Assembly (NCBI GenBank): GCA_018826515.1
Contig: JAHKAM010000009.1
Coordinates: 1-50,066 of the forward strand
Reading direction: 5' to 3'
Origin: Alphaproteobacteria bacterium
Lineage (GTDB): Bacteria > Pseudomonadota > Alphaproteobacteria > Caulobacterales > Caulobacteraceae
Length of the DNA stretch: 50,066 nt
Shown in pieces: positions 22,490 through 34,305 of this stretch (positions within the stretch are counted from its first letter, which is position 1; each line of letters starts with the position of its first letter). The translations under genes and the position numbers were made by a program. Below the pieces are notes generated by a model. It saw only the letters and a list, made by a program, of their open reading frames with translations. It was not told the origin of the DNA and made no database searches.

Positions 22490-23803
22490 TTGAAGACCCC
22501 GATTGCCGGCCCTGCCGGATCGTGGGCGCGTCTGGCGGCCGTTTCGGCGCTGGCGCTCTCACTGGCGGCATGGCCGTCCAGCGCCGCCGTTGCACAGGAG
22601 CCGACTGGCCCGGCCACGGACGCGCCCAGTCTGTCCCTCGACCGGGCGTTGGCACGCGCCGCAGAAGTGGACCCTGGCTTGCCCGGCGTGGAAGCGCGTG
22701 CGCGCGCCGGTGAAGCCGCCGTGCGCCAGGCCGACGTGCGGCCCAATCCGACCCTGGGCCTGATGGTGGAGAACCTGCCCACGCTGGGCGGCGGCAACAT
22801 TATCGACCGTACCGAGACGACCCTGTCCTATGAGCAGCGGTTCGAGCGAGGTGGCGATCGACCGGCCCGGGTGGCTCTGGCGCGAGGCGAAGCCGCCCTG
22901 GTCCAGGCCGAAGCCGCGATCCGGCGGCTGGACCGCCTTGAACAGGTGCAGCGCGCCTGGGCCGAGGCGCTCGCGGCGCAGGCCGAACTCGAGATCGCGC
23001 GCGAGCGCCTCGCCCTCGCCGAGTGCTTCCAGACCGAAGTCCAGCGCCGGGTCGACATGGCGCGCGACCCCCTGTTCGCCGGCGCCCGCGCCGAGGCCGA
23101 ACTGGCCCAGGCTCAGATCGACTTCGACCAGGCCGGGATACAGGCCCGTCTGGCTCGCGCCACGCTCGGACGGTTCTGGATCGGGGCGTCTGATTTCTCG
23201 CTGGACCCGGCGGACTTCGAAGACACCAGCGCGGCGCGCGAAGTCGCCGGGGCCGCCGCCGAGATCGATCTGGCGGTGCTGGCCGCTCACCGCGACCTCG
23301 CCCGGGCGAGGGTCAGCGTCGAACGGGCGCGGGCTACGCCTGATGCGACGGTCAGCGTCGGCGTCCGGCACTTCTGGGACGGGCAGGACCTCGGCCTGGT
23401 TGTCGGCGGGTCCATTCCGCTGGGCCGCTATGACCGAAACGAGGGCGCCATCGAGCGGGCGCGGTTTGAAGGCGTCGCCGCCGAGGCCGACATGGCCGCG
23501 CTCCGGCAGGAGCGCGAACGGGAGATCGCTCGCCTTCAGGTCCTGCTGGCGTCGCGGGCGCTGGAGGCGCAGCGGATCGCGGACGAAACGCTGCCGCAGG
23601 CCGAGCGCGCCGTCGTGCTCGTGCGCGAAGGCTTCGCGCGGGGCGGCTTCACCTACAACGATGTCATCTCCGCCCAGACTGCGCTGCTCGCCACCAAGGC
23701 CCGCCGCGTCGCCGTGCTGAAACAGTTCCACATCGATCGCGCCCGCCTTGACCGGCTGACCGGCGCGCATGCCGACCTGCTCGGCCTGGAGACCCGCTCA
23801 TGA
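22490..23803 (+). CDS. czcC: Outer-membrane channel of a heavy-metal RND pump (CzcC-like, TolC family)
   Basis: 437 aa with a TTG start at 22490 (CCCGGAGATACCC upstream). Signal peptide to about residue 36 (AAVAQ). Two OEP repeats follow with the usual motifs SLDRALARAAEVDPGLPGVEARARAGEAAVRQADVRPNPTLGL (in pieces) and GRYDRNEGAIERAR. The coiled-coil helices are Ala/Arg/Glu-rich. The C-terminal part has GFARGGFTYNDVISAQTALL, typical of CzcC/CusC. Overlaps czcB by 4 bp. Confidence 0.88.
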   Translation: MKTPIAGPAGSWARLAAVSALALSLAAWPSSAAVAQEPTGPATDAPSLSLDRALARAAEVDPGLPGVEARARAGEAAVRQADVRPNPTLGLMVENLPTLGGGNIIDRTETTLSYEQRFERGGDRPARVALARGEAALVQAEAAIRRLDRLEQVQRAWAEALAAQAELEIARERLALAECFQTEVQRRVDMARDPLFAGARAEAELAQAQIDFDQAGIQARLARATLGRFWIGASDFSLDPADFEDTSAAREVAGAAAEIDLAVLAAHRDLARARVSVERARATPDATVSVGVRHFWDGQDLGLVVGGSIPLGRYDRNEGAIERARFEGVAAEADMAALRQEREREIARLQVLLASRALEAQRIADETLPQAERAVVLVREGFARGGFTYNDVISAQTALLATKARRVAVLKQFHIDRARLDRLTGAHADLLGLETRS

Positions 23804-25053
23804 TCCGGCTCACCCCATCACGGCGGATCATCGCCGCCTCGCTGCTTGCGCTTGCGGTTGGCGTTTCAGCCTGCGGACAGGGCGCGGCCGAGAAGGCTGA
23901 GGGCGAAGTCGCCGCCGGCGACTACGAGCGCGGTCCCCATCGCGGCCGCATGCTGCGTGATGGCGACTTCGCGCTGGAGGTCACGATCTACGAGGAGGGA
24001 CCGGAGCCGCTGTTTCGCCTCTACCCGTATCTGAAGGACAAGCCGATCGATCCGCGGCAGGTGCAGGCGACGATCACCTTGGGCCGGACTGGGCCGAGGA
24101 CGGACCGCTTCGCCTTCACGCCGGAGAACGACTATCTGACTGGTCCGGGCGTGGTGTCCGAGCCGCACTCGTTCGATGTGACCGTGACCGCCGCCCATGC
24201 CGGCAAGCAGCACCGCTGGGCCTATGCATCCTATGAGGGTCGTACGACCATCGCCGCCGACGCCGCCCAGGCGGGAGGCGTCACGGTCGAACGGGTCGGT
24301 CCCGCGACACTGGGCGAGAGCCTGGCGCTGACCGGCCGGGTCGAGATCACGCCCGAGGGCCAAGCCGAGGTCCACGCCCGCTACCCCGGTCGGGTCATGG
24401 CCCTGAACGTCGAACTCGGCACCCGCGTCTCGCGCGGTCAGGTGATCGCCCGCGTCGAGTCGAGCGAGAGCCTCCAGACCTACGCAATCACCGCGCCGAT
24501 CTCCGGCATGATCGTGGCCAAGAACGTCAACGTGGGTTCGATCACCGGCGGCGGCCAGCCGATGCTCATGATCGGCGATCCGACCCGACTGCACGCGGAG
24601 TTCCTGCTCTATCCCCGGGACGCCGAACGGGTGCGCGCGGGTCAGCCGATCATCGTCAAGAGTCTGGCCGGCGACTACACCTTCAACGGCCGGATCGAGG
24701 CGGTGCTGCCCTCGACCGATCTGACGAGTCAGGTGCTGATCGCGCATGTCGACCTGCCCTGGCAGGGCGGCATCTGGCGGCCTGGCCTCGGTGTGTCGGG
24801 TGAAGTGCAGGTCGGGTCGACTCCAGCCGCCCTCGCCGTTCGCACAAGGGCGCTTCAGCCATTCCGCGACTTCACCGTCGTCTACGCCCGCTTCGGCACG
24901 ACCTATGAGGTCCGGATGCTGGAGCTGGGCCGGCGCACGCCGGAGTGGACGGAGGTCCTGAGCGGCATCGACCCGGGCACGGAATATGTCGTGGACGGCG
25001 CCTTCCTGATCCGCGCGGACGTCGAGAAGTCCGGCGCGAGCCACGACCACTAA
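23800..25053 (+). CDS. czcB: Periplasmic adaptor of a heavy-metal RND pump (CzcB-like), lipoprotein
   Basis: 417 aa. Lipobox VSAC with Cys at residue 25. A long N-terminal region specific to CzcB-type adaptors (GPHRGRMLRDGDFALEVTIYEEG) comes before the barrel/lipoyl domains (ALTGRVEITPEGQAEVHARYPGRVMALNVELGTRVSRGQVIARVES in pieces). GMIVAKNVNVGSITGGGQPML gives the second lipoyl half. It ends ASHDH, a small metal-binding tail. Overlaps czcC; czcA follows after 15 bp. Confidence 0.9.
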   Translation: MIRLTPSRRIIAASLLALAVGVSACGQGAAEKAEGEVAAGDYERGPHRGRMLRDGDFALEVTIYEEGPEPLFRLYPYLKDKPIDPRQVQATITLGRTGPRTDRFAFTPENDYLTGPGVVSEPHSFDVTVTAAHAGKQHRWAYASYEGRTTIAADAAQAGGVTVERVGPATLGESLALTGRVEITPEGQAEVHARYPGRVMALNVELGTRVSRGQVIARVESSESLQTYAITAPISGMIVAKNVNVGSITGGGQPMLMIGDPTRLHAEFLLYPRDAERVRAGQPIIVKSLAGDYTFNGRIEAVLPSTDLTSQVLIAHVDLPWQGGIWRPGLGVSGEVQVGSTPAALAVRTRALQPFRDFTVVYARFGTTYEVRMLELGRRTPEWTEVLSGIDPGTEYVVDGAFLIRADVEKSGASHDH

Positions 25054-28245
<3,192 letters not shown>

Positions 28246-28606
28246 CCGCAACGCCCCATAACCCCACGCCAACCTGCGGACAGGGTCGCCCTTCGGCCAA
28301 TTGCCGATAGCCGGTCGGCGCCCCTGCATCAGTTGTGACAGAACCAGTGCAGATGCGCGGCCGAAGCGCATCATTTACTACGCGGCGAGACAAGTAAATA
28401 GCATGTATCAGGCAAATTCATGACTGTTGTCGTGCCGTTTTGGCGACATGGTGTGAAATATCCAAGACACATTTCAATGTATCCATTGAACGTCGTTGTT
28501 ACCTTGACGCTAACTGTTCACGACGCGTTTCCCCAGGTTGGGACCTCGGGAGTGATGCGCCCGCCGCTCGGTTGGAGCGGCGTCGCCGATTTCAGGAGAA
28601 TCGCCC
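28246..28606. other. Intergenic leader of the first TonB receptor
   Basis: 361 bp without a convincing gene. The 3' two-thirds are richer in A+T. An inverted repeat lies at 28373-28399. GTTGTTAC occurs at 28495-28502 and again before the second TonB receptor. A possible promoter is TTGAAC near 28488 with a weak -10 further down. AGGAGA precedes the GTG start at 28607. Confidence 0.5.
28373..28399. repeat. Inverted repeat upstream of the first TonB receptor
   Basis: ATTTACT (28373-28379), 13-nt spacer, AGTAAAT (28393-28399): perfect 7-bp arms in an AT-rich patch. Possible operator. Confidence 0.4.
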
Positions 28607-31600
28607 GTGAAAGCTACTCTTCGCCGCCAGCGACTGCTGGCTTCCACCATCATCTGCGGCGCCGCCCTTTTCTCGGCGGCGGCCCCGGCCCTTGCGCAGG
28701 ATGCGGCGCGTCAGGATGCCGAACTCGACGATGTGATCGTCACCGGTTCGCGCATTCCGCAAGCCAACCTTGTCACCACCAGCCCGGTGACCCAGGTCAC
28801 GGGCGAGGACATCGACGTTGCAGGCGTGACCCGGGTCGAGGACCTGATCTCGCAACTGCCGCAGGCGTTCGCCGCCCAGAACTCGACCGTCTCGAACAGT
28901 GCTACTGGTACGGCCACGGTGTCGCTGCGTAACCTGGGTTCGTCGCGCACCCTGGTGCTGATCGACGGTCGTCGCATGGGATATGGCTCGCCGAACGACG
29001 ACGCCGCTGACCTGAACCAGATCCCCGAGCAGCTGGTCGAGCGCGTTGAAGTCCTGACCGGCGGCGCTTCCGCCGTCTACGGCTCGGACGCTGTCGCCGG
29101 CGTCGTCAACTTCATCATGAAGAAGGACTTCGAAGGCCTGCAGATCGACGCCCAGTACGGCTTCTATCAGCACAACAACGGCTATGACGGCGTCGGCAAC
29201 CTGCGGGCGGTTATCGCCGGTCGCGCCGCGACCAACCCGGCCCAGTTCGCCCTGCCGGACGACAACGTTTCCGACGGCGAAAGCCGCTCGCTGAACGTGA
29301 CCCTGGGCGCGTCTTCGGCCGACGGTCGCGGTAATATCATGGCCTATGCCGGTTATCGGAACAACAATCCGATTCTCCAGGCCGACCGCGACTATTCGGC
29401 CTGCGCCATCGACGGCGGCGCGGGAACCGCAGACTTCGTCTGTGGCGGGTCCAGCACTTCGTTCCCGGGCCGGTTCATCTCGCTGACCTCCGGTTCGGAC
29501 TCGACGGTCGGCGGTGCCGCCGGCGTGGGAACAGGCACCTTCGTGCCCTTCAACGCCGCGCTGAACCAGTACAACTACGGCCCCCTGAACTTCTATCAAC
29601 GCCCCGACGAGCGCTACACCCTCGGCGCCTTCGGTCGCTATGAAGTCAATGACAAGGCCGAAGTCTTCGCCCAGCTGATGTTCTCCGACTATCAGTCGGT
29701 CGCGCAGATCGCTCCTTCGGGCGCCTTCCTTGGTCCGATCATCAATGTGCAGTGCGCCAACCCACTGCTGTCGACGCAGCAGCGGACCATGGTCGGCTGC
29801 GCCGGCGGCGGTCTTGTCGGCGACGTCGACCTGCTGATTGGTCGCCGGAACGTAGAAGGTGGCGGTCGTCAGGACTCGCTGAAATACACTTCCTACCGCG
29901 GAGTGGCCGGCGTTCGGGGCGAGATCACGGAAGGCTGGAACTACGATGTAGCCGCCCAGTTCTCGCGTGTTCGTCTCGCGCGGACCTATCTCAACGACTT
30001 CTCGAACGCGCGTCTCGCTCGTGCGTTCGACGTCGTCGACAGCGATCCGGGGCCGGGCGTCACCGCGACCTGCCGGTCGGTCGTCGACGGGACTGATCCG
30101 ACCTGCGTGCCCTACAACATCTTCGCGCCGGGTGGTGTGACCCAGGCGGCCCTCGACTATGTGCAGATCCCGCTGCTCCAGATCGGCGAGACAACCCAAC
30201 AGGTCTTGACCGCCGCCATCACGGGCGACACGGGCTGGACGATGCCGTCCGCCTCGCGCTCCGTGCAGGTCGCGTTCGGCGCCGAGTATCGTCGGGATTT
30301 CCTCGGCTCGGTCACGGACGCAGCTTTCGCTGCAGGCGATGGCGCCGGTTCGGGGGGCGCCACCATCGGCTTCACCGGTGACACCGATGTCTCGGAAGTC
30401 TTCGGCGAGATCCAGATCCCGCTCGCTGACGACCAACTCTGGGCTTATTCGGCCTCGATCGACGCCGCCTACCGTCGGTCGGAGTATGAAAATTTCGGCG
30501 CGGACACCTACAAGGTCGGTGTGGACTATGCGCCGATCGAAGACATCCGTCTTCGCGCCAGCTATTCGCGCGCTGTGCGGGCGCCGAACGTGATCGAACT
30601 GTTCACCGCGCAGGGTTTCAACCTGTTCGACCAGGACTTCGATCCCTGCTCGGCCCCTGGCCGCGCAGCGGAGGGAGCCGGACCGGTTCCTGCCAGCTGC
30701 GTGGGCGCAGGCGCTCACCAGGTGACGGCCGCGGAACGCGACGGGGGTCTACTCGACAGCCCCGCCGGCCAGTACAACTTCCTCCAGGGTGGCAACCCCA
30801 ACCTGGAGCCGGAGTCGTCCGACACCTTCACTCTCGGCTTCGTCTTCACGCCGAGCATGCTGCCCGGCTTCAACCTGTCGGTCGACTACTACAGCATTGA
30901 GGTCGAAAACCTCATTGGAACGATTGGCGCCCAGAACACCCTTGACGCCTGCTACACCGCCAACAACGCCACGGCCTGTTCGCTGATCGTGCGCGATGGT
31001 CCAACCGGCGCTCTGTGGCTCAACAACGGCAACGTCGTCGACACGAACGTCAACATCGGTGGCCTCAGCACGAAGGGCATCGACTTCAACGCCAACTACG
31101 GCGTTGATCTGGAAAACTGGGGCATGGCGAACTCGGGTTCGCTACAGGTCTCCTTCGTCGGCACCCTGCTGCAGGAACTCGAGACTGACACGGGCCTCGG
31201 CCTCGGCAACAGCGTGTATGACTGCGCCGGCTTCTATGCGAACCAGTGCGGCGTTCCGAACCCGGAATACCGTCACCGGGCACGGTTGACCTGGCTCTCG
31301 CCCTGGGACGTCGATGTCTCGGGCACGTGGCGCCACTACGGTGAATCAGAGGTCGGCGTTCTGGGTGCCGACGGCAGCCTGAACAACAGCACACCGCGGA
31401 TCGACAAGGTTCTGGAAGAGCAGAACTATCTCGATCTGGCTGCTGTCTGGCAGGTGATGGACAACGTTACTCTGCGCGCCGGGGTCAACAACGTTCTGGA
31501 TAACGATCCCCCGCTGTCCACCAGTGTCGGCACCGTTGGTAACGGCAACACCTATCCGCAGCTGTACGATTCTCTGGGCCGCTACTTCTTCTTCGGTATC

Positions 31601-31615
31601 ACCGCCAACTTCTAG
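28607..31615 (+). CDS. TonB-dependent outer-membrane receptor
   Basis: 1002 aa from GTG 28607 with AGGAGA upstream. Signal peptide ends in APALAQ. The N-terminal DDVIVTGSRIP serves as TonB box and start of the plug (NLGSSRTLVLIDGRRMGYGSPNDDAADLNQIP, then VEVLTGGASAVYGSDAVAGVVNFIMK in pieces). The remainder is a 22-strand type barrel with pairs of cysteines in the extracellular loops (for example CAIDGGAGTADFVC) and ends in phenylalanine (FFGITANF). The DG(R/N)R and GGASAVYGSDA forms are those of the large receptors of Caulobacterales and sphingomonads, which take up varied carbohydrates or peptides. Substrate unknown. Confidence 0.92.
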   Translation: MKATLRRQRLLASTIICGAALFSAAAPALAQDAARQDAELDDVIVTGSRIPQANLVTTSPVTQVTGEDIDVAGVTRVEDLISQLPQAFAAQNSTVSNSATGTATVSLRNLGSSRTLVLIDGRRMGYGSPNDDAADLNQIPEQLVERVEVLTGGASAVYGSDAVAGVVNFIMKKDFEGLQIDAQYGFYQHNNGYDGVGNLRAVIAGRAATNPAQFALPDDNVSDGESRSLNVTLGASSADGRGNIMAYAGYRNNNPILQADRDYSACAIDGGAGTADFVCGGSSTSFPGRFISLTSGSDSTVGGAAGVGTGTFVPFNAALNQYNYGPLNFYQRPDERYTLGAFGRYEVNDKAEVFAQLMFSDYQSVAQIAPSGAFLGPIINVQCANPLLSTQQRTMVGCAGGGLVGDVDLLIGRRNVEGGGRQDSLKYTSYRGVAGVRGEITEGWNYDVAAQFSRVRLARTYLNDFSNARLARAFDVVDSDPGPGVTATCRSVVDGTDPTCVPYNIFAPGGVTQAALDYVQIPLLQIGETTQQVLTAAITGDTGWTMPSASRSVQVAFGAEYRRDFLGSVTDAAFAAGDGAGSGGATIGFTGDTDVSEVFGEIQIPLADDQLWAYSASIDAAYRRSEYENFGADTYKVGVDYAPIEDIRLRASYSRAVRAPNVIELFTAQGFNLFDQDFDPCSAPGRAAEGAGPVPASCVGAGAHQVTAAERDGGLLDSPAGQYNFLQGGNPNLEPESSDTFTLGFVFTPSMLPGFNLSVDYYSIEVENLIGTIGAQNTLDACYTANNATACSLIVRDGPTGALWLNNGNVVDTNVNIGGLSTKGIDFNANYGVDLENWGMANSGSLQVSFVGTLLQELETDTGLGLGNSVYDCAGFYANQCGVPNPEYRHRARLTWLSPWDVDVSGTWRHYGESEVGVLGADGSLNNSTPRIDKVLEEQNYLDLAAVWQVMDNVTLRAGVNNVLDNDPPLSTSVGTVGNGNTYPQLYDSLGRYFFFGITANF

Positions 31616-31638
31616 GCCCTGATACCCAAGATCTTTCG

Positions 31639-31666
31639 GGGCGGCGGATCTTCGGGTCCGCCGCCC
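31639..31666 (+). terminator. Hairpin terminator after the first TonB receptor
   Basis: GGGCGGCGGA (31639-31648), loop TCTTCGGG, TCCGCCGCCC (31657-31666): perfect 10-bp stem, followed by TTCT. The U tract is short but the stem is strong and begins 24 bp after the stop. Confidence 0.65.
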
Positions 31667-31751
31667 TTCTGGTCTCGCGGGCGAAGCGCGTGGGCGCCGT
31701 GTCGGCGTTGCGTTGTGAGCCGCTGGGCGCGACCGGCGAACGGCCCCTGCG

Positions 31752-32354
31752 CTAGCTTTTCCCGGGATCTGCCGGGGGAGGCGTGAGGGGCGCCATCAGC
31801 CAGTGGAAAACGACAGGCGGATTATTGTCGCCGGCCTGGTCGCGCCACAGAAGGTCCGCGATCTGCTCGAGCTTGGTGTTCACCTTCTCGAGGGTCTGGG
31901 GACTGGGCGTGCAGACGACCCGGAGAAATCCAAGGTTACGGGTCGCGCCCGCCACATCGCGGTCGGCCGAGCTGAGCCCGTGGCGGAAGTCCCGCTCCAT
32001 CTGCCGTGTCAGCCCCGCGACAATCTCCGTCATGAGATCGTCGTTTGCCGGATCCTCAAGCGCCGCGCCGAGGCGGATCCGTCGGGACACGGTGTCATAG
32101 AGTTGCTCGCGCTTCCGTCGGACAGTGCGATGCCCCGCCTCCACAACGATCTTGCCCTCTACGAGCTGCCGCATGTGGTGATAGAGCGCCGGCGGCTGAG
32201 CCCCGAGCATTTCGGCGAGCTCGCGGATCGATAGCGGCCCCGAGGCGGCCAGACGGTCCACGATGTCATGTCGGCGCGGGCTCTTCGCCAGCCGGATCTG
32301 TTCCCTGTTCATGACCCAGAGGGTCTCGTCCGGGTCTTCCGTCCTTGTGCTCAT
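31752..32354 (-). CDS. ArsR/helix-turn-helix-20 type transcriptional regulator
   Basis: 200 aa. Residues about 15-85 form a winged helix (SPRRHDIVDRLAASGPLSIRELAEMLGAQPPALYHHMRQLVEGKIVVEAG in pieces). The rest is a helical C-terminal domain (IVAGLTRQMERDFRHGL, LEKVNTKLEQIADLLWR) of the kind seen in HTH_20 regulators that bind small organic ligands. No metal-binding cysteines. Convergent with the TonB receptor. A perfect 9-3-9 inverted repeat at 32394-32414, 40 bp upstream of its start, is a likely autoregulatory operator. Confidence 0.8.
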   Translation of the reverse strand: MSTRTEDPDETLWVMNREQIRLAKSPRRHDIVDRLAASGPLSIRELAEMLGAQPPALYHHMRQLVEGKIVVEAGHRTVRRKREQLYDTVSRRIRLGAALEDPANDDLMTEIVAGLTRQMERDFRHGLSSADRDVAGATRNLGFLRVVCTPSPQTLEKVNTKLEQIADLLWRDQAGDNNPPVVFHWLMAPLTPPPADPGKS

Positions 32355-32393
32355 GAACAGCCCTTCGAGATCGCGGCCTGGAGGCGACTTGAC

Positions 32394-32414
32394 CGAGGCA
32401 AGGTGCTTGCCTCG
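32394..32414. promoter_or_regulatory. Perfect inverted repeat upstream of the ArsR-type gene
   Basis: CGAGGCAAG-GTG-CTTGCCTCG, 21 bp, 40 bp upstream of the start at 32354. Symmetry and size suit a homodimeric winged-helix regulator; it could also fold as a leader hairpin. Confidence 0.55.
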
Positions 32415-32528
32415 CGTCTGTCACATTTGCAAACCGGCAACTACAAAATTCGCCGGAACGCCCGGCATGGTCGGTTCCAAGGGGGCGCTCTCCTATTAAA
32501 AAAAAGACACTGGAATAAATACTAACTT

Positions 32529-32552
32529 GCGTCATGATCGGCGTCACGATCA
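32529..32552. repeat. Two 12-bp direct repeats upstream of the 75-aa/MarR pair
   Basis: GCGTCATGATCG (32529-32540) and GCGTCACGATCA (32541-32552), ten of twelve bases identical. They contain a nested inverted repeat ATGATCG-N6-CGATCAT (32534-32553). Placed about 120-145 bp before the 75-aa gene. Direct repeats at 12-bp steps suit a tandem-binding regulator such as an OmpR-type response regulator. Confidence 0.45.
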
Positions 32553-32672
32553 TTTCGGTTGGTAGCTTGCACAGGCCCTTCCCATGGACTCAGTCCCACA
32601 CTCCCTTGGTCCGGACCGGCGCTGGAGTCGGTTCAGCGCAACGCGATCCGGCGCCGGAAGGTGGTGTGCGAG

Positions 32673-32900
32673 ATGAGGCTGCGGGCGATCATCACCATCG
32701 ACATTGACGCCGCGGACTTTGTCGACGCGGCGGACCACCAGCGGCGCATCGAATCCCTGCTGGGCGCCATGCGCGACAGCTATGCGGACGCGGCGCTCGA
32801 GTTTCGAGAACGACGGCAGGTGCGTCGTGGCATGTCGCCGGGGAGCCCCCCTGGCGGCAAGCTTTCCAGCACGGGAAAGCTGAACTCCTATGTCGACTGA
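32673..32900 (+). CDS. Conserved small protein of unknown function
   Basis: 75 aa from ATG 32673 (GGAAGGTGG 8-16 bp upstream). It starts MRLRAIITIDIDAADFVDAAD, followed by a helix with HQRRIESLLGAMRDSY and a basic tail RERRQVRRG, and ends STGKLNSYVD. I recall similar 70-80-aa proteins in Caulobacterales and sphingomonads but no function. It overlaps the MarR-type gene by 11 bp, so both are co-translated. Confidence 0.65.
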   Translation: MRLRAIITIDIDAADFVDAADHQRRIESLLGAMRDSYADAALEFRERRQVRRGMSPGSPPGGKLSSTGKLNSYVD

Positions 32901-33474
32901 AGCCCTGGCAGGGTTCGGCGCGAGCCGCCGAAGAGACACGGTCCTCGCGGCCATCGAGACGTTCCGCGCCCTGGACATGGGCATCAACATGTCCAACATC
33001 CTGGTCTTCCTCTATGTCGCTGAAAACGAAGGCATCAGCGTCACGGAGCTGGCGACCATCAGCGGCCTGACGAAGCCGACGGCTTCACGCTCTATTCGGG
33101 CGCTGACGCCGAGAGGCTCCCGCTGGGCCCTTTCACCGTATCTGGGTCTGGTCGAACTCTGCGCCCAGGGCCCCGCGCGAAACTCCAAGACGATCCGGTT
33201 GACCCGGAAGGGCAGGGACCTGTGCGCCAGGCTCGACCGCCTGATCGCCAACCCGGTCCGGATCTGCGCGGGAGAAGGACGGGATGTCTCACAGCCCGAC
33301 GTGAGCGAGTCCGTCGCCAGCCGGGGCGGACCGGATGCCGCTTTCCTGGATTGGACCGGGCCCTGCATCGAACCCGCCAGAGGCCCGCAGCTGTCTGCTC
33401 CCAATACGCCGGGCGGTTCAGCTTCCTGGCAGTTCCCACTCCCCGGCGACCGCGCGCGGGCGGCGGCTTCGTGA
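32890..33474 (+). CDS. MarR-type winged-helix regulator with long C-terminal tail
   Basis: 194 aa from ATG 32890. The N-terminal 120 residues hold a MarR fold: LDMGINMSNILVFLYVAENEGISVTELATISGLTKPTASRSIRALT in pieces, then KTIRLTRKGRDLCARLDRLI. The last 70 residues are rich in Pro, Gly, Ser and Asp and look unstructured, which is unusual for a family of 130-160 aa. The tail may be a read-through after a frameshift of an older end, or a real linker. It is followed after 3 bp by the response regulator, so the three genes probably form one operon. Confidence 0.75.
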   Translation: MSTEALAGFGASRRRDTVLAAIETFRALDMGINMSNILVFLYVAENEGISVTELATISGLTKPTASRSIRALTPRGSRWALSPYLGLVELCAQGPARNSKTIRLTRKGRDLCARLDRLIANPVRICAGEGRDVSQPDVSESVASRGGPDAAFLDWTGPCIEPARGPQLSAPNTPGGSASWQFPLPGDRARAAAS

Positions 33475-33477
33475 AGT

Positions 33478-34305
33478 ATGAATGCAATGACCAGCCAGAC
33501 AATTTCCAGACAATTCGAAGAGCTCGATCCGGGCGTGCTTGTGGTCTGCGGCGATGAAGGCGAACGGTTGCAAATCTGCGACCTGCTGGAGACCGAGGGC
33601 TTCCTGGCGCGCGGGGTCGAAACCGGAGCGGAAGCGGAAGTCGCCCTTCGGCTTGAAGACGCCGACCTGATCATTCTCGATGGGCGGTTGCGCGATGGCG
33701 GTGCCATGGCCGTCTGCCGCAGGCTGGCGGTTTCATACGCCGCCCCGATCATCATGATCTCGGACAGCGCCGACGTAACCGACCGTGTCATCGCCCTGGA
33801 GGTCGGGGCCGACGATCTGCTGAGCCGCCCCTTCAACAGCCGGGAACTCCTGGCGAGAGCGCGTGCGTTGGTCCGGCGCTCGAGAGCGCTGCTGAACGCC
33901 CGTATCCTTGGCATGGATGGCGCACGCCAGCGGGTTCGCGGAGCGCAGTCGTGGCGCATTGACGCCGTCACGCGGAAGCTGACGGGCCCTACAGGCGACA
34001 CCGCGGTGCTTACGCCGGGCGAAGTGGCGCTGCTCTACGTGTTTCTGGCTCGGCCGGGCCAGCCTGTGACAGGCGAAATCGCGGCCGAAGAACTCCCCGG
34101 CCTGTCGGCCAATCATTTCCGGACGTCGATCGTCCGGCTTCGCCGCAAGATGATGAAGGCGGGCCTGGAAGCCGACACTGTGAAGACGCTGCGCTCCGGC
34201 GGGTATTTCATGGAAGAGGATATCGCCGCCCTGTGCGCCGGGTCGCAGGGCTTCGCCGCTTCCTCGCGTCAGATGAGCGAGGTTGACCGGTCGCCGGCAT
34301 TGTGA
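33478..34305 (+). CDS. OmpR-type response regulator with degenerate receiver
   Basis: 275 aa. The receiver keeps the phospho-acceptor position Asp68 (LIILDGRLRDG) and Ser95 (IIMIS), but the acidic pair of strand 1 (normally DD or ED) is Cys24-Gly25 (VLVVCGDE), and the conserved Lys is Arg117 (LLSRPF). Mg2+ binding and normal phosphorylation are therefore doubtful. The C-terminal winged helix of OmpR type (VLTPGEVALLYVFLARPGQPV, FRTSIVRLRRKMMKAG, VKTLRSGGYFM) is intact. No histidine kinase is nearby. Directly upstream of the second TonB receptor, which it may control. Two starts are possible (ATG 33478 or 33487). Confidence 0.82.
   Translation: MNAMTSQTISRQFEELDPGVLVVCGDEGERLQICDLLETEGFLARGVETGAEAEVALRLEDADLIILDGRLRDGGAMAVCRRLAVSYAAPIIMISDSADVTDRVIALEVGADDLLSRPFNSRELLARARALVRRSRALLNARILGMDGARQRVRGAQSWRIDAVTRKLTGPTGDTAVLTPGEVALLYVFLARPGQPVTGEIAAEELPGLSANHFRTSIVRLRRKMMKAGLEADTVKTLRSGGYFMEEDIAALCAGSQGFAASSRQMSEVDRSPAL

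Noticed and set aside
28592..30718. 708-codon minus-strand ORF opposite the first TonB receptor
   Set aside because: Antisense shadow without a domain or ribosome site; the receptor on the plus strand is complete.
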